Assembly: GCA_020344295.1 (NCBI GenBank)
Contig: CP070819.1
Span: forward strand, 894,751-900,252
DNA: 5,502 bases
DNA from: Dehalococcoidia bacterium
GTDB lineage: Bacteria; Chloroflexota; Dehalococcoidia; SZUA-161
Direction of reading: 5' to 3'
Below are positions 1-4,879 of this stretch, one piece after another (within the stretch, counting starts at the first letter, position 1; every line of letters starts with the position of its first letter). Below the pieces are notes generated by a model, which saw only the letters and a list, made by a program, of their open reading frames with translations, had not been told where the DNA came from and ran no database searches. The translations under genes and the position numbers were made by a program.

Positions 1-1773
1 CCACTGCTGCTGGATATACCCAGTGGGGAAGCAGTATCGATGCTGCTGGGCATTTTAGCTATCAGAGGTGTATTTGTAGCAGTACATAGCTGTTCGTGGA
101 ATAGCTGGATTCGTGACCTGATACCTCAGAAGATATTGGCCAGTATAATGGGGCGCCGCCTTGGATTGGCAGCCTTTGCCGGAATGGTTTTTGGTCTGGG
201 GGCGGCCTTCTTCGCTGAATGGTGGATTGAGGGGCATACAGCGGATTCGGCGGCTCTCGGCTACACAATCCCTCTGCTGTTCGGTATTTTTACACTGGCG
301 CTAATGAGTCCTGTCTTTATAACCTTAATGCCCGAACCGCTGATTCAGCCAACAACGGATCCAAAGACACCATTGCTCAGTACTGTTGCGGAACCTTTTC
401 GAGAAAAAAACTACAGGAGATTACTCCGTTTCCTCTTTGTCTGGAGTCTTGCCATTAATCTTGCCACGCCCTTCTTCGCTGTTTATATGCTACAACGATT
501 GGGTCTACCCCTGACTGCGGTTATTGGCTTCACCGTTCTGAGCCAGGCATTCAATATAGCCTTTTTTAGGGTCTGGGGTCGCTTGGCAGATCAGTTTGGC
601 ATTAAAACAATACTGTCTTTATGCGTTTCCCTCTACCTGCTGGTAATACTTGGCTGGACATTTACAACTATGCCCGAGAGGTATTTCCTCACCATTCCTT
701 TACTCATAATATTGCATATATTAGCTGGCATTGCAGCTGCTGGGGTAACACTTGCCACAGGCACCATAGGACTAAAGCTAGCACCGCAGGGAAAGGCCAC
801 CTCCTATCTGGCTGCAGCAGGTTTAGCAATAAATCTTGGTGCGGGATTGGGCCCCCTGCTTGGAGGATATTTTGCAGATTTCTTCAAGTCTCGCCAGCTC
901 AGCCTTACCTTTGAGTGGCTAAGCACGGAAAGTCATTTTGAGATAGGGGCCCTGCACTTTACAGGATTTGACTTCCTTTTTGGCATTACCTTCATTCTGG
1001 GATTATTTACGCTTACACAACTGAGAGGGGTACGTGAGGAAGGCGAGGCTAGCAGGGAGGTCGTACTGGATGCATTGCAAGCTCCAATGCGTGAAATCTC
1101 TCGTCCCATTAGCACAGTAGCCGGACTGGGTTTCGTCAGCCAGTTCCCCTACGGTTACCTGCGAAGAGTGCCGGTCCCCGGGGTCGATGTTGCCCTGGGA
1201 GTGACATCATACCAGATCGCCGAAATTGCCAGACTGGCAACGGTCGCAACACAATTCGGGCGGCGTAAGACCGCCAAGTTCGCCAAAGCACTCGAAGATG
1301 GGCTTAATGGAATCTGGGGTATAGCTGAAGATGCGAGACAGAACTATGGCATTGAGGTAGCAAAACAAGCAGCGAGGGGTTCTATACACGCGATAGATAA
1401 GCTGGCCAAAGCGGATGTTGGGCAACTGGCACATCAAGCGGTATTAGGTGTAACCCAGGCACTACGCCATTCCAGAGTCGATAGCAGAGATGCACTTCGC
1501 GGGGCAGGGTATGGCGTTGTGCAGGGAGCTGACGAGGTACATGCCGATCTGGGCAAGGCTGCAATTCAGGCAATCGAAGCAGCTAAAGAGCTGGCATCCG
1601 GCGCCGGTTTATCCGAAGAAGCAGCAGTGGCCGAAATCGCCCAGGGTGCGCTGGAGGCTGCGGAGGCATTGGGGCCCGAAGCTGCTGCCCAAGTAAGGGA
1701 ATCACTGTCTGACGAACTAGCATTGCCGTCTCCTGACAAAAAAGAGACGGTCAACAAGGATACGCAATTATGA
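1..1773 (+). CDS. MFS transporter, 5'-truncated by the window, with 22-residue-repeat C-terminal extension
   Basis: Integral membrane transporter of the major facilitator superfamily; substrate not identifiable. The frame is open from base 1, so the ATG at 40 is internal and the first helices are missing. Numbering from that ATG: a helix at 1-20 leads into a WNSW..DLIP loop, helices at about 45-64 and 75-97, a hydrophilic central linker at 98-126, then the second six-helix half. The second half includes GRLADQFG at 180-187, which resembles the MFS motif A equivalent between helices 8 and 9, and a last helix near 310-328. A normal MFS protein would end soon after. Here about 245 more residues follow, lacking membrane helices and rich in Ala, Gly and charged residues. 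From 411 to about 560 they follow a 22-residue period. The MFS assignment is firm; the tail is unrecognised but matches the minus-strand repeat gene at the right edge. The stop is TGA. No neighbour lies close enough on the same strand to suggest an operon. Confidence 0.88.
   Translation, partial: PLLLDIPSGEAVSMLLGILAIRGVFVAVHSCSWNSWIRDLIPQKILASIMGRRLGLAAFAGMVFGLGAAFFAEWWIEGHTADSAALGYTIPLLFGIFTLALMSPVFITLMPEPLIQPTTDPKTPLLSTVAEPFREKNYRRLLRFLFVWSLAINLATPFFAVYMLQRLGLPLTAVIGFTVLSQAFNIAFFRVWGRLADQFGIKTILSLCVSLYLLVILGWTFTTMPERYFLTIPLLIILHILAGIAAAGVTLATGTIGLKLAPQGKATSYLAAAGLAINLGAGLGPLLGGYFADFFKSRQLSLTFEWLSTESHFEIGALHFTGFDFLFGITFILGLFTLTQLRGVREEGEASREVVLDALQAPMREISRPISTVAGLGFVSQFPYGYLRRVPVPGVDVALGVTSYQIAEIARLATVATQFGRRKTAKFAKALEDGLNGIWGIAEDARQNYGIEVAKQAARGSIHAIDKLAKADVGQLAHQAVLGVTQALRHSRVDSRDALRGAGYGVVQGADEVHADLGKAAIQAIEAAKELASGAGLSEEAAVAEIAQGALEAAEALGPEAAAQVRESLSDELALPSPDKKETVNKDTQL
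1270..1719 (+). repeat. 22-residue protein repeats (66-bp period) in the MFS tail
   Basis: Counting from the ATG at 40, residues 411-542 split without gaps into six 22-residue units (411-432, 433-454, 455-476, 477-498, 499-520, 521-542), followed by a partial unit to about 560. Shared traits are small or aliphatic residues on one helical face, Gly or Ala around unit position 16, and an Asp/Glu/Lys/Arg-rich remainder. The first two units are the most degenerate. The sixth, with GLSEEAA and AQGALEAAE, is nearly the same as a unit of the minus-strand repeat protein (GLSLEDAA, AQGAIKGAK). 22 residues is two 11-residue periods, as in amphipathic 11/3 helices. The period is seen directly; the helical form is inferred. 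Confidence 0.72.
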
Positions 1774-1778
1774 GTCAT

Positions 1779-1806
1779 ATCATGATACTCATGAGTGTAC
1801 TATGAT
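1779..1806 (+). terminator. possible weak terminator hairpin after the MFS gene
   Basis: ATCATGATAC at 1779-1788 can pair with GTACTATGAT at 1797-1806 around an 8-nt loop, with one A/C mismatch and one G-U pair, followed directly by TTTATT. The stem is AT-rich and the T-run is interrupted, so this may be a weak terminator or only a chance fold. The same bases also hold two perfect 10-bp palindromes, TATCATGATA (1778-1787) and ACTCATGAGT (1787-1796). Confidence 0.35.
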
Positions 1807-1916
1807 TTATTGCATAAAAAAAAACGATCGATAATACGATAAACCTGTTAATATAGCTACCTCTTTGGTGCGGAGGCGGGGTTGAATCTCCGGAGCATTT
1901 TCAGGCCCAGGCCTAC

Positions 1917-1931
1917 AATTGTTTGACAATT
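1917..1931. promoter_or_regulatory. dyad overlapping the -35 box, possible operator
   Basis: AATTGT (1917-1922) and ACAATT (1926-1931) form a perfect 6-bp inverted repeat with a 3-base centre, covering the TTGACA -35 box. The 8-bp palindrome ACAATTGT (1915-1922) overlaps it. The position suits a repressor site. The arms are AT-rich and short, so chance is a real possibility. Confidence 0.3.
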
Positions 1932-1951
1932 ATCGAAGTGTTATTTAGACT
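1923..1951 (+). promoter_or_regulatory. sigma70-like promoter of the MscS gene
   Basis: A perfect -35 TTGACA (1923-1928) is followed after 17 bases by TAGACT (1946-1951), matching the -10 consensus at four of six positions. Transcription would start near 1958, giving a leader of about 20 bases that just contains the ribosome binding site. Confidence 0.6.
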
Positions 1952-1963
1952 CATCGACGAAGT

Positions 1964-1970
1964 AGGAGGG
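1964..1970 (+). promoter_or_regulatory. ribosome binding site of the MscS gene
   Basis: AGGAGGG lies 7 bases before the ATG at 1978. This near-consensus Shine-Dalgarno site fixes that start. Confidence 0.85.
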
Positions 1971-1977
1971 TCATCTT

Positions 1978-2922
1978 ATGGACTGGGAACCGGTCACTGA
2001 CTGGCTGCTGGAGCACGGGACAAGAATTGCCATTATACTGGCTATCGCTATTGTGGTTTACTATGCGATGAGAAGGACAGTTCGCACCATGGTAAGGCAC
2101 GCTTTGGAAAGAACCATGGACGACGTTCCTAAGACTGAGGTTAAAAAGCGCGAGGAAACACTAACGTGGCTTTTTTATACGACCACGAAAATAATCATCG
2201 CAGTTGTGGCTCTAGTCCTCATTCTATCGGAGGTGGGTATCAATGTTGGCGCCATACTTGCCGGGTTTGGGGTTGCAGGTATTGCTATAGCGTTTGCGGC
2301 TCAAAGCTTCATAAAGGACGTAATAGCCGGCTTTATAATCGCGATGGAGAATCAATTCAATGTTGGTGATGTTGTCAGTGTCGGCGGTGTTACAGGCATA
2401 GTGGAAGGATTGAATGTGCGAAGGACCACACTACGGGACCTGGATGGGATACTGCACACAGTTCCCAATGGTGAAATCAGGATCACCAGTAACTATACTA
2501 AGGTCTGGTCCAGAGCGAACCTGGATATCGGTATAGCGTACGGGGAGGATGCTGATGAAGCTATGATGATTATCAAAGATGTTTGGAAGGAGATGGCTAA
2601 AGATCCTGACTGGGGACCGTCAATATTGTCCAAGGATCCTTCAATACTCCGTGTGAATGAGTTGGGTGATTCAGCAGTTGTGATTAAGATCGTGGGAGAT
2701 ACTATAGCCATGCAGCAGTGGGCCGTGATGGGTGAATTCAGGCGCAGGATAAAAAGAGTTTTTGATGAAAAAGGAATTGAAATACCATGGCCTCATAGTA
2801 AGATATATTTCGGCGACACCGGTGAAAAGGCTGGAGAACCTGCCGCTAAGAAGCCAAGGCGAAGAAAGAAATTTCTTCCTCCAGAAAGGATACTTCCACC
2901 GGAAGAAGAGGATGTAGAGTGA
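1978..2922 (+). CDS. small-conductance mechanosensitive channel, MscS family
   Basis: Membrane-tension-gated channel that releases solutes on hypo-osmotic shock; MscS proteins are heptamers in the inner membrane. The 314 residues are close to the usual length for a short MscS. Helix 1 is at 16-34 and helix 2 at 69-86. The pore-lining third helix at about 92-125 shows the typical Gly/Ala pattern (AGFGVAGIAIAFAAQSF). NQFNVGD at 125-131 then enters the beta domain, which has the conserved VPNGEI at 162-167. The mixed alpha/beta domain runs to about 277 and ends in WPHSKIYF. After it come about 35 residues rich in Lys/Arg, then Pro, then Glu, which look disordered and lie outside the conserved fold. 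The start is fixed by the strong RBS. The gene has its own promoter and converges with the DUF502 gene, so it looks monocistronic. The family call is secure; gating details cannot be read from sequence. Confidence 0.93.
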   Translation: MDWEPVTDWLLEHGTRIAIILAIAIVVYYAMRRTVRTMVRHALERTMDDVPKTEVKKREETLTWLFYTTTKIIIAVVALVLILSEVGINVGAILAGFGVAGIAIAFAAQSFIKDVIAGFIIAMENQFNVGDVVSVGGVTGIVEGLNVRRTTLRDLDGILHTVPNGEIRITSNYTKVWSRANLDIGIAYGEDADEAMMIIKDVWKEMAKDPDWGPSILSKDPSILRVNELGDSAVVIKIVGDTIAMQQWAVMGEFRRRIKRVFDEKGIEIPWPHSKIYFGDTGEKAGEPAAKKPRRRKKFLPPERILPPEEEDVE

Positions 2923-3019
2923 GCATAGGTTTATAGATACGTTTATCATTTTGTTTGCATTTACCGTCTGACGTCTAAAGCCATAATCGATAATATCAAC
3001 AACAGCATTGAAATATGCT
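2923..3019. other. convergent intergenic gap, no clear terminator
   Basis: These 97 bases separate the ends of two convergent genes. I searched by eye for a stem followed by T on either strand and found only 4-bp stems (GATA/TATC near 2936-2947; GCAT/ATGC near 3004-3017). No convincing intrinsic terminator is present for either gene. Confidence 0.5.
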
Positions 3020-3652
3020 TCAACTGCGGCTTTTTCTCTTATCAATTACCTCCGGAGATACCATGCCCCCGGATACAACCATCTTGATAGCATCGTCAAT
3101 CGCCATGTCTATCAGAACAACGTCCTCTTCGGGTATTATTTCCAGGTATCCAGACGTTGGATTGGGAGTTGTAGGTATATAAATGCTTACGAGTTTGTTA
3201 CCTGCGGCGTCTTTAATACGATTGGTCACAAAGCCGATAGTCTTCATTCCGGGCCTTGGAAATTCAACCAACACAACTTCTCTGAAGCCACCCTTATGCG
3301 GGAGTATAACGCTCTGGAGAATCTGTTTGAAAGTGTTATATATCTCTCGGACCATGGGTAATTCCTCCACCAATGCCTCAATACGTTGAATGATTTTCCT
3401 GCCAACAAAATTACTGGCGAATATCCCGACCAGAAAAATCAATACAATAATAGCTCCAAACCCGATACCCGCTATAGGACGGCCAAAGATCGCCTCTACA
3501 GCAGGCTCCAGAATTCCGTCGATAGCGTCGAAAAGCCATTTGAATATCAAGAGGGTTGCCCCCAGAGGCACCAGGACAAGTATCCCTGTTAAGAAATCTC
3601 TTCTGATTCGCCCCAATATCCCTGCCAGTTGAGGTCTGAATTGTATTGCCAT
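3020..3652 (-). CDS. DUF502 family integral membrane protein
   Basis: Membrane protein of the DUF502 family, which also contains the plant COV1/LCV proteins; its biochemical role in bacteria is not established. The 210 residues match the usual family length. A basic N-terminus is followed by a helix at 20-42 and a second at 60-82. The conserved features then follow in order: ELPMVREIYNTFKQ (97-110), F.EVVLVE.PRPG....GFVTN (123-144), the signature IPTTPNPTSGYL (159-170), and a C-terminal region with MVVSGG (191-196). The start ATG has GAGGT five bases upstream. It lies 102 bases downstream of the YihY-family gene on the same strand, so the two may be cotranscribed, although a TATAAT box in the gap could give independent expression. 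The family call is firm; function is unknown. Confidence 0.92.
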   Translation of the reverse strand: MAIQFRPQLAGILGRIRRDFLTGILVLVPLGATLLIFKWLFDAIDGILEPAVEAIFGRPIAGIGFGAIIVLIFLVGIFASNFVGRKIIQRIEALVEELPMVREIYNTFKQILQSVILPHKGGFREVVLVEFPRPGMKTIGFVTNRIKDAAGNKLVSIYIPTTPNPTSGYLEIIPEEDVVLIDMAIDDAIKMVVSGGMVSPEVIDKRKSRS

Positions 3653-3656
3653 AGTT

Positions 3657-3661
3657 CACCT
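3657..3661 (-). promoter_or_regulatory. ribosome binding site of the DUF502 gene
   Basis: Reading the minus strand, GAGGT precedes the ATG by five bases (GAACT), inside the longer GGTGAGGTGAACT. This supports the ATG at 3650-3652 as the start. Confidence 0.7.
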
Positions 3662-3698
3662 CACCACATGTAATGGAAGCCGTACATTTGAAAGTGAT

Positions 3699-3704
3699 AT
3701 TATA
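3699..3704 (-). promoter_or_regulatory. possible -10 box for the DUF502 gene
   Basis: A perfect TATAAT on the minus strand lies 47 bases before the DUF502 start codon. No recognisable -35 hexamer lies 16-18 bases upstream (CCCGGT-like sequence) and there is no TGn extension. It may therefore need an activator or be fortuitous in an AT-rich gap. Confidence 0.35.
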
Positions 3705-3754
3705 CCCGCTTAGCCTCAATAACCGGGGGCTGACGAATAACTTGAATCCCTGGA

Positions 3755-4708
3755 CTACTGCTCGCTACCGATATCAGTCTGTTGCGTTTCACCAGCTTGT
3801 GTCATAAGCACGCCCCGTGTAATACCTCTCTTCATCCTGCCATACTCCGCACTTATTTCGGCACCGAGGATGAGAATAAACGCTGATATATATATCCAGA
3901 TAAGCAGGATTATCATGGATGCAACGCCCCCATAAACTGATTCGTAGGTAGCGAAACGGTCGATGTAAAAGATGAACAAGGATTTCCCTATCTCAAATAA
4001 TATTGCGGCGACTACAGCTCCCGGCCAGACGTAGCGCCAGTATGTTTTGGTATTCGGTATGAACTTGTACAGTGTCAGGAAGATACCCAGACTAAAAATA
4101 AAACCCAGCACTCTCGCACCTGAATCAGCCGCAATGCTTACAAAGGGAAGGTCCCACGCCTGCAATATGGAGAAAACACTGGTAGCTCCGACGGAGAGCA
4201 GAAATAACGCACCAACACCTACAGCCATAAACATATCGCGAAGCTTCCTGATATGAAACGGCCGGTCCTTGTGGACATCCCAGGCGCGATTGATTGTCCT
4301 GCTTATCGCGCCAAACATGGTGCTCGCCGACCATAGCAGTAATATGAGGCTTATGGCACCGATAGCACCGCGCAGTCTTATTACATCCTCTATGTTCTGT
4401 TCCAGTACATCGATAGCGCCCGGCAGGTTTCGCTCAAAGAAGTCAAGGATCTCTTCCTGGAGCGTTTCGGCCGGCAGGAATATCCCCAGAATAGCTATTA
4501 GACCTAGGACAAGAGGGAATAGTGAGAGAACGGCGTAATAGGCAACACCTGCAGCCATATGCGATGCATCATCGTCGCCGAGCTCATGTATAACTCTAAC
4601 GATCAATACAATTGCCGGGATGTTAAGAAGACGTTCTTTGAGGGGCGATAACCTGGATCTGATCCGGTCTATCATCCCACGAAAGTGATCCCTGGTTCGA
4701 CTTAACAT
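3755..4708 (-). CDS. YihY/virulence factor BrkB family inner-membrane protein
   Basis: Polytopic membrane protein of the YihY/BrkB family (formerly, and wrongly, called ribonuclease BN); the transported or bound partner is not known. The 317 residues match the family length. Six membrane segments are predicted, near 55-77, 115-135, 158-180, 198-216, 227-247 and 262-285. Family landmarks are AAGVAYYAVLSLFPL (52-66), the LWSAST helix start (125-130), YKFIPNTKTYWR (214-225) running into PGAVVAAILFEIGK, and YGGVASMIILLIWIY (259-273) with GAEISAEY (282-289). The N-terminal 30 residues are very basic and cytosolic in type; the last 20 or so are polar and unconserved. AAGG lies 4 bases before the ATG, a moderate RBS. 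The gene has a good promoter of its own with an inverted repeat in the spacer, and is separated from the upstream repeat gene by a terminator-like stem-loop. It probably leads a two-gene unit with DUF502. Confidence 0.93.
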   Translation of the reverse strand: MLSRTRDHFRGMIDRIRSRLSPLKERLLNIPAIVLIVRVIHELGDDDASHMAAGVAYYAVLSLFPLVLGLIAILGIFLPAETLQEEILDFFERNLPGAIDVLEQNIEDVIRLRGAIGAISLILLLWSASTMFGAISRTINRAWDVHKDRPFHIRKLRDMFMAVGVGALFLLSVGATSVFSILQAWDLPFVSIAADSGARVLGFIFSLGIFLTLYKFIPNTKTYWRYVWPGAVVAAILFEIGKSLFIFYIDRFATYESVYGGVASMIILLIWIYISAFILILGAEISAEYGRMKRGITRGVLMTQAGETQQTDIGSEQ

Positions 4709-4742
4709 TAGACCTTATCCTAATACTTCGATAGAAGGGTGT

Positions 4743-4771
4743 ATTAAAGTACCGTAATATACGGCTGACAA
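4743..4771 (-). promoter_or_regulatory. sigma70-like promoter of the YihY-family gene
   Basis: On the minus strand, TTGTCA (4766-4771; five of six matches to the -35 consensus) is followed after exactly 17 bases by TTTAAT (4743-4748; five of six to the -10 consensus). The predicted start is near 4736, giving a leader of about 28 bases before the ATG. Confidence 0.65.
4752..4764. promoter_or_regulatory. inverted repeat between -35 and -10 of the YihY promoter, possible operator
   Basis: CCGTA (4752-4756) and TACGG (4760-4764) are perfect inverted arms around a 3-base centre. The 13-bp dyad lies wholly inside the 17-base promoter spacer, a classic place for a dimeric regulator. No regulator gene is present in the window. 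The element is seen directly; its role is inferred. Confidence 0.45.
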
Positions 4772-4772
4772 A

Positions 4773-4815
4773 TATAAAATGGGGAGGCAACATTTAACGC
4801 CCACCCCATTTTATA
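4773..4815 (-). terminator. stem-loop terminator downstream of the repeat-protein gene
   Basis: TATAAAATGGGG (4773-4784) and CCCCATTTTATA (4804-4815) form a perfect 12-bp stem. A few more pairs (GGC with GCC) are possible inside the 19-base loop. Read on the minus strand, the GC block is followed by ATTTTATATTT, so the T-rich tract lies partly in the 3' arm, as in many bidirectional intrinsic terminators. It would end the repeat-gene transcript about 55 bases after its stop and insulate the YihY promoter, whose -35 box begins at the stem's edge. Confidence 0.65.
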
Positions 4816-4879
4816 CTACCTTCATGCTGAACAAGACAATGAAAATGATGGCGGTTATGATAACAACTGCTAGCTCTTC
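4811..4879 (-). other. out-of-frame transmembrane-helix coding remnant after the repeat gene (-1 frame)
   Basis: In the -1 frame relative to the repeat protein, codons from 4879 down to 4814 read EEL then AVVIITAIIFIVLF, then SMKVV and a TAA (4811-4813) at the edge of the terminator stem. This is a textbook membrane helix of about 18-20 residues with no good start codon of its own and a TAA (4880-4882) just before it. The in-frame protein ends SPFKKS with TAG at 4870-4872, so adding one base within about 4873-4879 would join KSPFKK directly to ELAVVII, a basic flank followed by a helix. The likeliest reading is the displaced tail anchor of the upstream gene, through mutation, sequencing error or, less likely, programmed frameshifting. 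No canonical slippery heptamer is visible. Confidence 0.55.

Noticed and set aside
1725..1751. 7-bp perfect stem CCGTCTC/GAGACGG with an 11-base loop near the end of the MFS gene
   Set aside because: It lies inside the coding region before the stop and is not followed by a T-run, so there is no support for a terminator; probably chance.
1816..1824. Run of nine A in the MFS-MscS gap
   Set aside because: It could be the T-run of a minus-strand terminator, but no stem precedes it on that strand and no minus-strand gene ends nearby.
1871..1892. CGGAG/CTCCG hairpin and CTCCGGAG palindrome as a riboswitch or leader element
   Set aside because: It lies upstream of the predicted MscS promoter, the stem is only 5 bp, and no known riboswitch core is recognisable.
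3008..3632. Several plus-strand ORFs over the DUF502 gene
   Set aside because: The minus strand encodes a complete, recognisable DUF502 protein with an RBS; the plus-strand products have no family features.
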